A stretch of DNA of 64,000 nucleotides from Nocardioides sambongensis (GCF_006494815.1 NZ_CP041091.1:930001-994000), one strand, 5' to 3'. Shown: positions 7,949 through 18,988, numbered from the stretch's first letter. Program-made: numbers and translations. The notes: a model not told the origin generated them from the sequence alone.

Positions 7949-9489
7949 ATGACCGCCCCCATCGCCGTCGGCACCGGCCCGGTGAGCCGTACCGACCTGT
8001 TCGCCGTCGCCCGCGACGGCGCACCCGTCCGGCTCACCGACGAAGCCCTGCTCGCCATCGACGGTGCGCGCACCGTCGTCGAGGAGCTCGCCGCGGGGGA
8101 GACGCCCGCCTACGGCATCTCCACCGGCTTCGGCGCGCTGGCCACCCGCCACATCGCCGAGGACCTGCGTGCGCGGTTGCAGCGCTCGCTGGTCCGATCC
8201 CATGCGGCGGGCTCGGGCCCGGAGGTCGAGCGCGAGGTGGTCCGCGGCCTGATGCTGCTGCGGCTCTCCACCCTGGCCACCGGACACACCGGTGTCCGCC
8301 GCGAGACCGCAGAGCTGTTGGCGGCGCTGCTGAGCCACGGCATCACCCCGGTGGTCCACGAGTACGGCTCGCTCGGCTGCTCGGGGACCTCGCCCCGCTG
8401 GCCCACTGCGCGCTGGCGCTGATCGGCGAGGGGGAGGTGCGCGACGCCGCGGGAGCGCGGGTGCCCGCCGCCGACGCCCTGGCCGCGGTCGGGCTGGAGC
8501 CGGTCGTGCTGGCGGCCAAGGAGGGCCTGGCGCTGATCAACGGCACCGACGGCATGCTCGGCATGCTGGTGCTCGCCCTGGCCGACCTGGACCGGCTGTT
8601 GCGCACCGCGGACGTCGCCGCGGCGATGAGCGTGGAGGGGCAGCTCGGCACCGACCGGGTCTTCGCCGCCGACCTGCAGGCGCTGCGGCCGCACCCCGGG
8701 CAGGCGGCCAGCGCGGCCAACCTGGTCGCGCTGCTGGCCGACTCCGGGGTCGTCGCCTCGCACCGCGGCCCGGACTGCAACCGGGTCCAGGACGCCTACT
8801 CGCTGCGCTGCTCGCCGCAGGTCCACGGCGCCGCGCGGGACACCCTGGACCATGCTGCCGCGGTGGCCGAACGCGAGCTGGCCAGTGCGGTGGACAATCC
8901 GGTCGTGGTGGACGGCCGGGTCGAGTCCAACGGCAACTTCCACGGCGCTCCGGTCGCCTACGTGCTCGACTTCCTGGCGATCGCGGTCGCCGACGTCGCC
9001 TCGATCAGCGAGCGTCGTACCGACCGGTTCCTGGACCGGTCCCGCAGCCACGGGCTGCCGCCGTTCCTCGCTGACGACCCGGGGGTCGACTCCGGGCTGA
9101 TGATCGCCCAGTACACCCAGGCGGCGGTGGTCTCGGAGCTGAAGCGGCTCGCCGTCCCGGCCAGCGTCGACTCGATCCCCTCCAGCGCGATGCAGGAGGA
9201 CCACGTCTCGATGGGCTGGTCGGCGGCGCGCAAGCTTCGGCGGGCGGTGGACGGGCTGACCCGGGTGGTGGCGATCGAGGTGCTCACCGCGGCCCGGGCC
9301 CTCGACCTCCGGGCGCCGCTGGAGCCGGCCGCAGGCACCGGGGCGGTCGTCGCCCTGCTGCGCTCGCGCGGCGTCGCCGGGCCGGGGCCGGACCGGCACC
9401 TGGCCCCCGACATCGAGACCTGCGTCGACCTCGTCAGCAGCGGCGCCGTGCTCGCCGCGGCCGCCTCGGCGATCGGAGACCTCCGGTGA
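7949..9489 (+). pseudogene. hutH: Histidine ammonia-lyase, broken by a minus-one frameshift at the MIO motif
   Basis: Histidine ammonia-lyase turns L-histidine into urocanate and ammonia. The first frame runs from ATG 7949 to a stop at 8422 (158 residues ending SLGCSGTSPRWPT); the second continues from about 8384 to 9489 (DLAPLAHCALALIGEGEV onward, with GTDGMLGML, ELASAVDNPVV, NGNFHGAPVA). Inserting one base in the G4 run at 8383-8386 restores a 513-residue protein of normal length reading GCSGDLAPLAH. The break falls at the Cys-Ser-Gly triad that cyclises to the MIO cofactor. The downstream frame shows no decay and hutU still overlaps its stop, so a base-call error or very recent mutation is likelier than an old pseudogene. 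Confidence 0.85.
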
Positions 9490-11156
9490 CCACCACGAAC
9501 CCCCGACTCCCCATCCACGCCGCCACCGGCACCACGCTGACCGCGCGGAGCTGGCAGACCGAGGCCGCGCTGCGGATGCTGATGAACAACCTCGACCCGG
9601 ACGTGGCCGAGGACCCCGCGGAGCTCGTCGTCTACGGCGGCACCGGGCGCGCAGCGAGGTCGTGGGAGGCCTACGACGCGATCGTGCGCGCCCTGACCGA
9701 CCTGCACGACGACGAGACCCTGCTGGTGCAGAGCGGCAAGCCGGTCGGCGTGCTGCGCACCCACGTCTGGGCCCCGCGGGTGCTGATCGCCAACTCCAAC
9801 CTGGTCGGGGACTGGGCGAACTGGGAGGAGTTCCGTCGGCTCGAGGACCTCGGGCTCACCATGTACGGCCAGATGACCGCGGGCTCGTGGATCTACATCG
9901 GCACCCAGGGGATCCTCCAGGGCACCCACCTGACCTTCGCCGCGGTCGCCGACAAGTGCTTCGGCGGGACACTGGCGGGCACCATCACGCTGACCGCCGG
10001 GCTGGGCGGGATGGGCGGTGCGCAGCCGCTGGCCGTGACCATGAACGACGGCGTCGCGATCTGCATCGAGTGCGACCCGCAGCGGATCGAGCGCCGGCTG
10101 CAGACCCGCTACCTCGACGTCCGGGCCGAGTCGCTCGACCATGCCCTCGAGCTGGCCGTCGCCGCCCGGGACGAGCGCCGCGGACTCTCCATCGGGGTGC
10201 TCGGCAACGCTGCCGAGCTGGTCCCGGCGCTGCTGGATCGTGGCGCTCCGATCGACGTGGTGACCGACCAGACCTCGGCGCACGACCCGCTCGCCTACCT
10301 GCCGGCCGGGGTGCCGTTCGAGGAGTGGCGGGCGCGCCGCGAGGCCGACCCGGACGGGTTCACCCGGCTGGCCCGGGACTCGATGGCCGCGCACGTGCGG
10401 GCGATGGTCGGGTTCGCCGACCGGGGCGCGGAGGTCTTCGACTACGGCAACTCGATCCGCGACGAGGCCCGCAAGGGCGGCTTCGACCGCGCCTTCGACT
10501 TCCCGGGGTTCGTGCCGGCCTACATCCGGCCGCTCTTCTGCGAGGGGAAGGGGCCGTTCCGCTGGGCGGCCCTCTCCGGCGACCCGGCCGACATCGCGGC
10601 GACCGACCGCGCGGTGCGTGAGCTGTTCCCGGCGGAGGCCGATCCGTCGTACGCGCGGCTGCACCGGTGGCTGGACATGGCCGCCGAGCGGGTGGAGTAC
10701 CAGGGGCTGCCGGCCCGGATCTGCTGGTTGGGCTACGGCGAGCGGCACCGGGCCGGGCTGCGCTTCAACGAGATGGTGGCCTCCGGCGAGCTCCGTGCGC
10801 CGGTGGTGATCGGGCGCGACCACCTGGACTGCGGTTCGGTGGCCTCGCCCTACCGGGAGACCGAGGCGATGGCCGACGGCTCGGACGCCATCGCGGACTG
10901 GCCGCTGCTCAACGCCCTGGTGAACACCGCGTCGGGGGCCACCTGGGTCTCCCTGCACCACGGCGGCGGTGTCGGGATCGGTCGCTCGCTGCACGCCGGT
11001 CAGGTGGTCGTCGCCGACGGCACCCCGCTGGCGGCTGAGAAGATCGGGCGCGTGCTGACCAACGACCCGGCGATGGGCGTCATCCGTCACGTCGACGCCG
11101 GCTACCCGCGGGCCGCCGCGGTCGCCGAGGAGCGCGGCGTGGTGGTGCCGCGATGA
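9486..11156 (+). CDS. hutU: Urocanate hydratase
   Basis: A 556-residue urocanase, the NAD-dependent enzyme that hydrates urocanate to imidazolonepropionate. Diagnostic stretches are the N-terminal [16 protein letters not shown], the NAD-site glycines [18 protein letters not shown], and [18 protein letters not shown], whose Cys413 corresponds to the catalytic Cys410 of the Pseudomonas enzyme. Length matches the family. It starts at GTG 9486 overlapping the hutH stop (GTGA) and ends overlapping the next gene (ATGA), so it is second in a tightly coupled operon. Confidence 0.97.
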   Translation: MTTTNPRLPIHAATGTTLTARSWQTEAALRMLMNNLDPDVAEDPAELVVYGGTGRAARSWEAYDAIVRALTDLHDDETLLVQSGKPVGVLRTHVWAPRVLIANSNLVGDWANWEEFRRLEDLGLTMYGQMTAGSWIYIGTQGILQGTHLTFAAVADKCFGGTLAGTITLTAGLGGMGGAQPLAVTMNDGVAICIECDPQRIERRLQTRYLDVRAESLDHALELAVAARDERRGLSIGVLGNAAELVPALLDRGAPIDVVTDQTSAHDPLAYLPAGVPFEEWRARREADPDGFTRLARDSMAAHVRAMVGFADRGAEVFDYGNSIRDEARKGGFDRAFDFPGFVPAYIRPLFCEGKGPFRWAALSGDPADIAATDRAVRELFPAEADPSYARLHRWLDMAAERVEYQGLPARICWLGYGERHRAGLRFNEMVASGELRAPVVIGRDHLDCGSVASPYRETEAMADGSDAIADWPLLNALVNTASGATWVSLHHGGGVGIGRSLHAGQVVVADGTPLAAEKIGRVLTNDPAMGVIRHVDAGYPRAAAVAEERGVVVPR

Positions 11157-12379
11157 GCTCCGGCGGCCCCGACTTCGAGCGGATGTGGGCGGAGCTCGCC
11201 CCCGTCGGCCGGTCGGCGCGCAGCGGCGGCTACTTCCGGCAGCCCTGGACCGCCGCCGAGACCGAGCTGCGGGGGTGGTTCGCCGAGCAGGCGCGCGACC
11301 GCGGCCTGGTGCTGGACGAGGACCCCTTCGGCAACCTGGTCGCCTGGTGGCGGCCGGCCGACGCGGACCCGGCGCGGCCCGCCGTGCTCACCGGCAGTCA
11401 CCTGGACTCGGTCCTCGACGGTGGTGCCTACGACGGACCGCTCGGCGTCGCCTCCGCCTTCTGTGCCGTCGACCTGCTCCGCGAGCGGGGAATCCGTGCG
11501 CGGCGTCCGCTGGCGATCGCCGCGTTCGCGGAGGAGGAGGGCTCCCGCTTCGGCCGGGCGTGCCTCGGGTCGCGCCTTGCCGCCGGCGCCGCGGCCTGGA
11601 CCGACGTCCGGGACCTCACCGACCGGGACGGCGTCCGGCTCGGCGACCTGCTGCCCGGCGGTCCGGCGGAGCCGTGGCTCGCCGGGATCGGCTGCTACCT
11701 CGAGCTGCACGTCGAGCAGGGCAGGGCCCTGGTCGACCACGACGCCCCGATCGGCGTCGCCGCCGGGATCTGGCCGCACGGGCGATGGCGGTTCGACCTG
11801 CAGGGTCGCGCCGACCACGCCGGCACCACCCGGATGGAGGACCGCGCCGACCCGATGCTGACCTATGCGATGACCGCCCTCGCGGCCAACAAGCAGGCGC
11901 GGCTGGCCGGTCAGCGCGCCACGTTCGGACGAGTGGAGGTGGCCCCGAACGGCACCAACGCGGTGCCCGGGCGGGTCCGCGCCTGGCTGGACGCTCGGGC
12001 GGACTCCGCCGATGAGCTGGCGGCGATGGTCGCCGCGATCGAGACCCAGGCCCGGGCGCGGGCGGACCGGGACGGCACCCGGGTCGAGGTCACCGCCGAG
12101 TCGGTCAGCGACGCGGTCGCCTTCGACGAGCCGCTGGCCCGGCGCGTCGTGGGGCTGGTCGCCGGCGAGGACCCCGGCACCGCCCGACGGATCCCGGTGC
12201 TGCCCACCCAGGCCGGCCACGACGCCGGCATCCTGCAGGCCGCGGGCATCCCGTCCGCGATGCTGTTCGTCCGCAACCCCACCGGTGTCTCGCACGCTCC
12301 CGAGGAGTTCGCGCCGATGGCCGACTGCCTGGCGGGGGTGGAGGCACTGGCCGACACGTTGGCGGGGCTGCTGCAGTGA
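11153..12379 (+). CDS. M20-family amidohydrolase (allantoate/N-carbamoyl-amino-acid hydrolase type) in the hut operon
   Basis: A 408-residue zinc peptidase-fold amidohydrolase. Metal-site motifs are TGSHLDSV and GAYDGPLGV near residues 80-100, then [21 protein letters not shown], a dimerisation-domain [13 protein letters not shown], and TQAGHDA near the C-terminus. By family it would be called allantoate amidohydrolase or N-carbamoyl-L-amino-acid hydrolase. It sits between hutU and hutF with 4-bp overlaps on both sides. Because HutF yields N-formyl-glutamate and no HutG deformylase is present, a role in releasing glutamate from N-formyl-glutamate is a reasonable inference, not shown by the sequence. 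Confidence 0.85.
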   Translation: MSSGGPDFERMWAELAPVGRSARSGGYFRQPWTAAETELRGWFAEQARDRGLVLDEDPFGNLVAWWRPADADPARPAVLTGSHLDSVLDGGAYDGPLGVASAFCAVDLLRERGIRARRPLAIAAFAEEEGSRFGRACLGSRLAAGAAAWTDVRDLTDRDGVRLGDLLPGGPAEPWLAGIGCYLELHVEQGRALVDHDAPIGVAAGIWPHGRWRFDLQGRADHAGTTRMEDRADPMLTYAMTALAANKQARLAGQRATFGRVEVAPNGTNAVPGRVRAWLDARADSADELAAMVAAIETQARARADRDGTRVEVTAESVSDAVAFDEPLARRVVGLVAGEDPGTARRIPVLPTQAGHDAGILQAAGIPSAMLFVRNPTGVSHAPEEFAPMADCLAGVEALADTLAGLLQ

Positions 12380-13707
12380 CCGGCGCGGCGTCGTACCTGT
12401 TGGAGCGGGCGTGGGTCGACGGCGCCGTGCACACCGACGTGCGGGTGGTGGTCGAGGACGGCCTGATCGCCTCCGTCACCCCCGACGGGTCGGGGCCGGC
12501 GGACCCGCGCGCCGAGGGGACAACCACCGCGATCCCCGGTCTCACCCTGCCCGGTTTCCGCAACACCCACAGCCACGCCTTCCACCGGGCACTGCGCGGT
12601 CGTGCCCAACGCGGCCCCGGCACCTTCTGGACCTGGCGCGAGCAGATGTACGACGTCGCCGCCCGGCTCGACCCCGACGGCTACCACCGGCTCGCGGTCG
12701 CGGTCTACGCCGAGATGCTGGCTGCGGGCTACACCGCGGTGACCGAGTTCCACTACCTGCACCACCAGCCCGACGGCACCCCGTACGACGACCCGAACGC
12801 GATGGGCCACGCACTGATCGCCGCCGCCGCCGAGGCCGGTATCGAGCTCACCCTGGTGGACGCCTGCTACCTGGCCGGTGGGATCGACCGCCCGCTCACT
12901 CCCGCCCAGCGCCGGTTCAGCGACGGCGACGCCGAGGCCTGGGCGGCCCGGATGGGGCGGATCGAGGGGGACCGGGTCGGCGGCGCGATCCACTCCGTCC
13001 GCGCGGTGCCCCGCGAGCAGCTGGGCACCGTCGTCGCTGCCTGCACGGGGCGACCACTGCACGCACACGTCAGCGAGCAGCCCGCGGAGAACCGGGCCTG
13101 CCGCGCCGCGCACGGTCTGACCCCGGTCGAGCTGCTCGCCCGGACCGGCGCGCTCGGGCCGCGCACGACTGCGGTGCACGCCACCCATCTCACCTCCGCG
13201 GACGTGGCACTGCTGGCGGAGAGCGACACCGAGGTGAGCCTCTGCCCGACCACCGAGCGCGACCTCGGTGACGGGATCGGACCGGCGCGCCGCCTCGCCG
13301 ACGCCGGGGTTCGCCTGAGTATCGGCAGCGACAGCCACGCCGTGATCGACGCGTTCGAGGAGATCCGTGCCGTGGAGACCGACGAGCGGCTGGCGTCGCT
13401 GGTCCGCGGTCGGTTCCACGCCGCGGACCTGCTGGGGCTGGGTGGCGGCCGGATCGCGGCCGGTGCACCCGCGGACCTGGTCACGATCGACCTGCGCAGC
13501 CCGCGCACCGCCGGCGCCGGTGCCGACGAGCACGCCGCCGTCTTCGCCGCCACCGCTGCCGACGTGGTCCGGGTGATGGCGCGGGGTCGCGTGCTGCTCG
13601 GCGACGACAGCGGCGACCCCGGAGTCGCCCACGCCCACCGTGCCGACCTGGGTCGCCGGCTCGCCGAGGTCCTGGAGGACCTGTCCACCCACGGGGAGGC
13701 ACCGTGA
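12376..13707 (+). CDS. hutF: Formimidoylglutamate deiminase
   Basis: A 443-residue amidohydrolase-superfamily enzyme. The metal site shows as [18 protein letters not shown] near residue 60, later [11 protein letters not shown] and [10 protein letters not shown], and the catalytic Asp in [11 protein letters not shown]. It converts N-formimidoyl-L-glutamate to N-formyl-L-glutamate and ammonia, the fourth step of the five-step histidine route. GTG 12376 overlaps the upstream stop and its own stop overlaps hutI (GTGA). Confidence 0.92.
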   Translation: MTGAASYLLERAWVDGAVHTDVRVVVEDGLIASVTPDGSGPADPRAEGTTTAIPGLTLPGFRNTHSHAFHRALRGRAQRGPGTFWTWREQMYDVAARLDPDGYHRLAVAVYAEMLAAGYTAVTEFHYLHHQPDGTPYDDPNAMGHALIAAAAEAGIELTLVDACYLAGGIDRPLTPAQRRFSDGDAEAWAARMGRIEGDRVGGAIHSVRAVPREQLGTVVAACTGRPLHAHVSEQPAENRACRAAHGLTPVELLARTGALGPRTTAVHATHLTSADVALLAESDTEVSLCPTTERDLGDGIGPARRLADAGVRLSIGSDSHAVIDAFEEIRAVETDERLASLVRGRFHAADLLGLGGGRIAAGAPADLVTIDLRSPRTAGAGADEHAAVFAATAADVVRVMARGRVLLGDDSGDPGVAHAHRADLGRRLAEVLEDLSTHGEAP

Positions 13708-14888
13708 CGGCGACGCTGCTGACCGGCATCGGTGAGCTGACCACCAACGACCCCACCCGTACGACGCCGGGCGACCCGCTCGCGCTGCAGCGGGACGCCG
13801 CCGTGGTGTGGGAGGCGGGCACGATCGTCTGGGTCGGCAGCGCGGACCGGGCGCCCGCGGCGGACGAGCGGATCGACGCCGCCGGTCGCGCGGTGCTCCC
13901 GGGGTTCGTGGACAGCCACAGCCACCTGGTGTTCGCCGGCGACCGCACCGATGAGTTCCGCGCCCGGATGGCGGGGGAGCGGTATGCGGCCGGCGGCATC
14001 CGCTCGACGGTCGCCGCCACCCGCGCCGCGACCGACGACCAGCTGCGCGCCAACCTGCACCGCCTGGTCGCGGAGATGGCACGGCAGGGCACGACGACGG
14101 TCGAGGTGAAGTCCGGCTACGGACTGACGGTGACCGACGAGGCACGGGCGCTGCGCCTGGCCCGGGAGGTCACCGAGGAGACCACGTTCCTCGGCGCCCA
14201 TGTCGTCCCGGCCGAGCTGGAGCACGACCCGGCCGCCTACCTGGACCTGGTCACCGGCCCGATGCTGGAGGCCGCAGGGCCGCACGCGCGCTGGATCGAC
14301 GCGTTCTGCGAGACCGGCGCGTTCGACGCGGACCAGGCCCGGGCCGTGCTGGCGGCGGGCGCCGCGGTCGGCCTGCGCGGCCGGCTGCACGCCAACCAGC
14401 TGGGACCGGGGCCGGGCGTCGCGCTGGCCTGCGAGCTCGGGCTGGTCGCGGTGGACCACTGCACCCACCTCACCGACGCCGACGTCACCGCGCTCGCCGA
14501 CTCCGGCACCGTGGCGACCCTGCTGCCCGGTGTGGACTTCTCCACCCGCCAGCCCTACCCCGACGCCCGGCGGCTGGTCGATGCCGGCGTGCGGGTCGCC
14601 CTGGCCAGCGACTGCAACCCGGGGTCGAGCTTCACCAGCTCGCTGCCGTTCTGCATCGCCGTCGCGGTGCGGGACCTGGGGCTCACCGCCGAGGAGGCGG
14701 TCCGTGCCGCGACCGCCGGCGGCGCGGACGCCCTCGACCGGCCCGACCTCGGCAGGGTGGTGCCGGGGGCCCCGGCCGACCTGGTGCTGCTGGACGCCCC
14801 CAGCCACGTGCACCTCGCCTACCGCCCGGGAGTGCCGCTGGTGGCCCGTACCTGGCGCGGCGGACGTCCGGTCGCGTCCGCGGGCTGA
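13704..14888 (+). CDS. hutI: Imidazolonepropionase
   Basis: A 394-residue metal-dependent amidohydrolase that opens 4-imidazolone-5-propionate to N-formimidoyl-glutamate. Motifs: [55 protein letters not shown], and [11 protein letters not shown]. Length is normal for HutI. It is the last gene of the overlapping hutH-hutU-M20-hutF-hutI operon. Confidence 0.95.
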   Translation: MTATLLTGIGELTTNDPTRTTPGDPLALQRDAAVVWEAGTIVWVGSADRAPAADERIDAAGRAVLPGFVDSHSHLVFAGDRTDEFRARMAGERYAAGGIRSTVAATRAATDDQLRANLHRLVAEMARQGTTTVEVKSGYGLTVTDEARALRLAREVTEETTFLGAHVVPAELEHDPAAYLDLVTGPMLEAAGPHARWIDAFCETGAFDADQARAVLAAGAAVGLRGRLHANQLGPGPGVALACELGLVAVDHCTHLTDADVTALADSGTVATLLPGVDFSTRQPYPDARRLVDAGVRVALASDCNPGSSFTSSLPFCIAVAVRDLGLTAEEAVRAATAGGADALDRPDLGRVVPGAPADLVLLDAPSHVHLAYRPGVPLVARTWRGGRPVASAG

Positions 14889-14920
14889 GCCGGCAGCCCC
14901 GGGCCCGCGGATGGCGGGCG

Positions 14921-14950
14921 CTTGGCAGGGGATGGCAGGGGTTGGCAGGG
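14921..14950. repeat. Three tandem copies of a 10-bp unit
   Basis: TGGCAGGG recurs at exact 10-bp spacing (14923, 14933, 14943) in the 128-bp gap between hutI and the next gene. The unit is short and its function unknown; it may be a relic of slippage. Confidence 0.5.
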
Positions 14951-15016
14951 GATCGCGCACCGCTGTCCGTCCTCGGCCTCACGCTCGGTCGCCGTCGCGG
15001 TCGAGGATGGTCGGCG

Positions 15017-15565
15017 ATGAACGACGACGCCGTCCCCGTGATCACCCCGGACACCAAGGACTGGACCTGGGTCCTGGAGCGAGCCTGCCCCGAGTGCGGC
15101 TTCGACGCCTCCCGGATCGAGCCGACCGACGTCGCCGGGCTGCTGCGGGCCGAGCTGCCCCACTGGCGGCACGCCCTCGCCGCGCCGACCGCGCGCAGGC
15201 GACCGGCCGCGACCACCTGGTCGCCGTCGGAGTACGGCTGCCACGTGCGTGACGTCCACCGCGTCTTCGCCGGCCGGGTCCGCCGGATCCTCGACGAGGA
15301 CGGCGCGGTCTTCGCCGACTGGGACCAGGACGCGACCGCGGTCGCCGAGCGCTACCACGCCCAGGAGCCCGCGACGGTGCTCGCCGGACTCCAGGCGGCC
15401 TCCGCCGACGTGTCCGCCGCCTACGACGCGGTGCCCGCCGACGCGTGGACCCGGGTGGGCGTGCGGAGCAACGGAAGCAGGTTCACCCTGGGCACGTTGG
15501 CCGCCTACCACCTGCACGACGTGGTGCACCACCGGTGGGACGTCGCCCGGTGCTCACGGCCGTGA
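15017..15565 (+). CDS. DinB-like (mycothiol-dependent isomerase fold) protein
   Basis: A 182-residue protein of the DinB/maleylpyruvate-isomerase-like four-helix family. The helices can be followed through TTWSPSEYGCHVRDVHRVFA, and the closing motif TLGTLAAYHLHDVVHHRWDV supplies the usual metal-binding histidines. Members are putative metal-dependent hydrolases or thiol transferases; the substrate is unknown. I chose ATG 15017 because GAGG lies just upstream and the protein then has the family length. Its position upstream of the recA neighbourhood does not clarify its role. Confidence 0.7.
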   Translation: MNDDAVPVITPDTKDWTWVLERACPECGFDASRIEPTDVAGLLRAELPHWRHALAAPTARRRPAATTWSPSEYGCHVRDVHRVFAGRVRRILDEDGAVFADWDQDATAVAERYHAQEPATVLAGLQAASADVSAAYDAVPADAWTRVGVRSNGSRFTLGTLAAYHLHDVVHHRWDVARCSRP

Positions 15566-15586
15566 CGCGTCGGGGATGATGGGCAG

Positions 15587-15781
15587 GTGCGGCACACGGA
15601 GCTCTGGGAGCGTCTCGACCACCACCTGGGTGGTGCCTACGCGGGCAGTTGGGCGGAGCAGTTCGTGATCGGGTCGCTCGGCCACCGCACGGTGCGGGAG
15701 GCGCTGGACGCCGGCGTGCCGCCCCAGCAGGTGTGGCGCGCCGTGCACGAGGTCCTCGACCTGCCGGCCAGCGAGCGATGA
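15587..15781 (+). CDS. DUF3046 protein
   Basis: A 64-residue protein beginning MRHTELWERLDHHLG and ending VWRAVHEVLDLPASER, which matches DUF3046 from end to end. DUF3046 genes commonly lie just upstream of recA in actinobacteria, as here. No function is established. The start is GTG 15587, 21 bases after the previous stop. Confidence 0.85.
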   Translation: MRHTELWERLDHHLGGAYAGSWAEQFVIGSLGHRTVREALDAGVPPQQVWRAVHEVLDLPASER

Positions 15782-15788
15782 GGACCCG

Positions 15789-17102
15789 GTGACCGGGCAC
15801 ACCGCACCCGCGGCACCCGACGCGGAGATCGAGCGGATCCAGCGTCGTACCGTCCGGGTGCTGGTGCTCACCCAAGCGGTCGGTGCGGTCGGGATCACCA
15901 TCGGCGTCGCCACCGCCTCGCTGCTGGCCCGCGACCTCTCCGGGTCCGAGGCGCTCTCCGGCCTGGCCCAGACCGCACAGGTCCTCGGCGCCGCCGTGAT
16001 CTCGTTCCTCCTGGCCGGCCTGATGCACCGGCGCGGACGACGTACCGGCCTCACCACCGGCTACCTGCTCGGCGCGGCCGGAGCGGGGTTGGCGGTGCTC
16101 TCCGGCGCCGTCGGTTCCATGCTGCTGCTGATCGCGGGTGCCGGGCTGCTGGGGGCGGCCACGTCGGCCAACAACGCCGCCCGCTACGCGGCCACCGATC
16201 TCGCCGGTGACCACGATCGCGCGCGCTCCCTCTCGATCGTGGTCTGGGCGACCACCGTGGGGGCCGTCGCGGGCCCGAACCTGTCCGGACCGGCCGGCGC
16301 GTTCGCCCGCGCCCTCGATCTGCCCGAGCTGGTCGGTCCCTTCCTGATCGCCGCCATCGGGATGGCCGTGGCGGCGATCGTGGTCTCGGTCGCGCTGCGC
16401 CCCGACCCGCTGCGGATCGCGCAGCAGCGCGCCGCGGATCCCGCGCACGACCCCGCCCACGACCCCGCCCACGACCCCGCGCCGCCCGCGGGCGGGTCCT
16501 CCTGGACGCGTGCCCGGGCGGCGGTCGCGGACCGCCCGGTGCTCGGCCACGCGATCGCGGGCCTGGCCCTCGCGCACGCCACGATGATCGCGGTGATGGT
16601 GATGACACCGCTGCACATGGACCACGGGCACGCCGGCCTGGAGGTGATCGGTGTGGTGATCAGCGTGCACGTGCTGGGCATGTTCGCGTTCTCGCCGTTG
16701 GTCGGCATGCTCGCCGACCGGGTCGGACGCGAGCCCGTGCTGGCCGGCGGCGGTGGCACCCTGATCCTCGCCCTGCTGCTCTGTGCGTCCGCACCGGCCG
16801 GGATGTCGTGGCAGATCACCGCCGGGCTCTTCCTGCTCGGCGTGGGCTGGTCGCTGGCGATGGTCGCCGCGTCCACGCTGGTCGCCGAGCACGCGCCGCT
16901 GCACGCGCGCACGGCGGTCCAGGGCACCTCGGACCTGGTGATGGGGGTGACCGCGGCCGGCGCCGGTGCGCTGGCCGGTCTGGTCGTCGACCTGGCCGGA
17001 TACCCGACCCTCGCGCTCCTCGCCCTGGTCCTCGCCGGCGGCGTGGTGGCCGCCGGTCTCCGCGCCGGTACGACGTCGGCCCGGTCCCTCGACCTCGCGT
17101 GA
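15789..17102 (+). CDS. MFS transporter
   Basis: A 437-residue major facilitator with about 12 hydrophobic segments. It has the loop 2-3 signature (LMHRRGRRTGLTTGY) and a matching second-half loop (LADRVGREPVLAGGG). The central cytoplasmic loop contains four tandem DPAH/DPAP units encoded by a 12-bp repeat near 16437-16482. It starts at GTG 15789, seven bases after the DUF3046 stop, so the two are probably co-transcribed. The substrate is unknown. Confidence 0.85.
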   Translation: MTGHTAPAAPDAEIERIQRRTVRVLVLTQAVGAVGITIGVATASLLARDLSGSEALSGLAQTAQVLGAAVISFLLAGLMHRRGRRTGLTTGYLLGAAGAGLAVLSGAVGSMLLLIAGAGLLGAATSANNAARYAATDLAGDHDRARSLSIVVWATTVGAVAGPNLSGPAGAFARALDLPELVGPFLIAAIGMAVAAIVVSVALRPDPLRIAQQRAADPAHDPAHDPAHDPAPPAGGSSWTRARAAVADRPVLGHAIAGLALAHATMIAVMVMTPLHMDHGHAGLEVIGVVISVHVLGMFAFSPLVGMLADRVGREPVLAGGGGTLILALLLCASAPAGMSWQITAGLFLLGVGWSLAMVAASTLVAEHAPLHARTAVQGTSDLVMGVTAAGAGALAGLVVDLAGYPTLALLALVLAGGVVAAGLRAGTTSARSLDLA

Positions 17103-17136
17103 GCGTGGATCCGACACGCCGCGCCAGGTGCATGCT

Positions 17137-17152
17137 TCGAACAGGTGTTCGT
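17137..17152. promoter_or_regulatory. LexA-binding SOS box upstream of recA
   Basis: TCGAAC-AGGT-GTTCGT matches the actinobacterial LexA consensus TCGAAC-N4-GTTCGA at all but the last base. It lies 218 bp before the recA ATG, so recA and recX should be DNA-damage inducible from a promoter with a long leader. Apart from this box I see only the recA ribosome site in the 267-bp gap. Confidence 0.85.
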
Positions 17153-17369
17153 CTATCGTTGGGACGACAACGAAACACCGTTACCGCGATGCGCCGAGTC
17201 GAGCGTGCTTCCTGGGGACAACACGCGCTTGCGCCGGTGCCCTCCACAGGTCCATGGCGGTCACCACGATCTGTCGGAGGACAGGACTAGCGTCCAACGC
17301 GAGATGACCCGCAAGAACCGCACCAAGACTTCCACGTCCACGCAGCACCCCAGCACAAGGAGATCCGAC

Positions 17370-18413
17370 ATGGCCGCTGACGACCGGCTGAAGGCGCTCG
17401 ACACCGCGCTGCTCAACATCGAGAAGGCTCACGGCAAGGGCTCCGTGATGCGGCTGGGTGACGACGCCCGTGCCCCGCTCGATGTGATCCCCACGGGCGC
17501 GATCGCGCTCGACGTCGCCCTCGGCCTCGGCGGCCTGCCCCGCGGCCGTGTGGTCGAGATCTACGGCCCGGAGTCCTCCGGTAAGACGACCGTCGCGCTG
17601 CACGCGGTGGCCAACGCCCAGCGGGCCGGCGGCATCGTCGCGTTCATCGACGCCGAGCACGCCCTCGACCCGGAATACGCGAAGGCGCTGGGCGTCGACA
17701 CCGACGCCCTGCTGGTCTCCCAGCCGGACTCCGGCGAGCAGGCCCTGGAGATCGCGGACATGCTGATCCGCTCGGGCGCGCTCGACCTGATCGTCATCGA
17801 CTCGGTCGCCGCCCTGGTGCCCCGGGCCGAGATCGAGGGTGAGATGGGTGACAGCCACGTCGGCCTGCAGGCCCGCCTGATGAGCCAGGCGCTGCGCAAG
17901 ATGACCGGTGCGCTCAGCCAGTCCAAGACCACCGCGATCTTCATCAACCAGCTGCGCGAGAAGATCGGCGTCATGTTCGGTTCGCCGGAGACCACGACCG
18001 GTGGCCGGGCGTTGAAGTTCTACTCCTCCGTGCGGCTCGACGTGCGCCGGATCGAGACCCTCAAGGACGGGACCGACATGGTCGGCAACCGCACCCGGGT
18101 CAAGGTCGTCAAGAACAAGGTCGCGCCGCCGTTCAAGCAGGCCGAGTTCGACATCATGTACGGCCAGGGCATCAGCCGCGAGGGCGGCCTGATCGACGTC
18201 GGCGTGGAGGCCGGCCTGGTTCGCAAGGCCGGTGCTTGGTACACCTACGAGGGCGACCAACTCGGTCAGGGCAAGGAGAACGCCCGCAAGTTCCTCAAGG
18301 ACAACCCGGACCTCGCCAACGAGCTGGAGAAGAAGATCCTGGAGAAGCTCGGGGTGACGCCGAGCGTCGAGGACGACCTCACCGACGACCCGATCGGCGT
18401 CGACAGCTTCTGA
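17370..18413 (+). CDS. recA: Recombinase A
   Basis: A 347-residue RecA, the ATP-dependent strand-exchange protein that also triggers LexA self-cleavage. Walker A GPESSGKT is at residues 66-73, followed by [21 protein letters not shown] (Walker B) and the L2 region [10 protein letters not shown]. No intein is present. The ATG at 17370 has AAGGAGAT six bases upstream; an earlier in-frame start at 17145 overlaps the SOS box and is rejected. The stop overlaps recX (TGATG). Confidence 0.99.
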   Translation: MAADDRLKALDTALLNIEKAHGKGSVMRLGDDARAPLDVIPTGAIALDVALGLGGLPRGRVVEIYGPESSGKTTVALHAVANAQRAGGIVAFIDAEHALDPEYAKALGVDTDALLVSQPDSGEQALEIADMLIRSGALDLIVIDSVAALVPRAEIEGEMGDSHVGLQARLMSQALRKMTGALSQSKTTAIFINQLREKIGVMFGSPETTTGGRALKFYSSVRLDVRRIETLKDGTDMVGNRTRVKVVKNKVAPPFKQAEFDIMYGQGISREGGLIDVGVEAGLVRKAGAWYTYEGDQLGQGKENARKFLKDNPDLANELEKKILEKLGVTPSVEDDLTDDPIGVDSF

Positions 18414-18988
18414 TGTCGGCGCAGCGACGGCGTGCTTCCGGCGGCCTAGGCTCGCCGGGGGCCCCGGCGTCCGACCAGCCTCCCGTGCCCGAGCAGGACC
18501 CGGAGCCGGACCACGAGGCGGTCGCGCGCAAGATCCTGCTCGACCAGTTGACCGGGCAGGCGCGCAGCCGTCACGAGCTCGCCGCTCGACTGGCCCGGCG
18601 CAACGTCCCCGACGACGTGGCGGAGCCGTTGCTCGACCGGTTCACCGAGGTCGGCCTGATCGACGACGAGGCCTTCGCTCGCTCCTGGGTGGACAGCCGC
18701 CGACGGACCCGGGGCCTGGCCCGACCCGCCCTGGCCCAGGAGTTGCGCCGCAAGGGCATCGACAACGAGACGATGCAGACGGTCCTCGACGAGGTCGACC
18801 CCGGCGACGAGGAGGAGTCCGCCCGCCTCCTGGTCCGCAAGAAGCTGCGCTCGCTGCGCAACGTGGACGAGACGGTGGCGGCACGCCGGCTGACCGGCAT
18901 GCTCGCCCGCAAGGGTTACTCCGCCGGGATCGTCTACACCGTGGTGCGTCAGGAGCTCGGTGCCTCAGAATGGCAGAGTGACTCCTGA
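18413..18988 (+). CDS. recX: Regulatory protein RecX
   Basis: A 191-residue RecX with an acidic, Pro-rich N-terminal extension of about 45 residues followed by the three-helix repeats (ILLDQLTGQARSRHELAARL; VGLIDDEAFARSWVDSRRR; RRLTGMLARKGYSAGIVYTV). RecX inhibits RecA filament growth. The ATG shares one base with the recA stop, so it is translationally coupled to recA. Confidence 0.96.
   Translation: MSAQRRRASGGLGSPGAPASDQPPVPEQDPEPDHEAVARKILLDQLTGQARSRHELAARLARRNVPDDVAEPLLDRFTEVGLIDDEAFARSWVDSRRRTRGLARPALAQELRRKGIDNETMQTVLDEVDPGDEEESARLLVRKKLRSLRNVDETVAARRLTGMLARKGYSAGIVYTVVRQELGASEWQSDS

Noticed and set aside
8383..8386. Programmed minus-one frameshift in hutH
   Set aside because: Only four Gs, no downstream stimulatory structure evident, and similar breaks occur in unrelated genes, so base-call error is simpler.
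8110..11090. Long minus-strand open frames opposite hutH and hutU (up to 710 codons)
   Set aside because: They mirror GC-rich coding on the plus strand, have Arg/Gly/His-rich low-information sequence and no recognisable domain.
17145..17369. Upstream in-frame extension of recA
   Set aside because: The extension overlaps the LexA box and is unlike any RecA N-terminus; ATG 17370 has a strong ribosome site.
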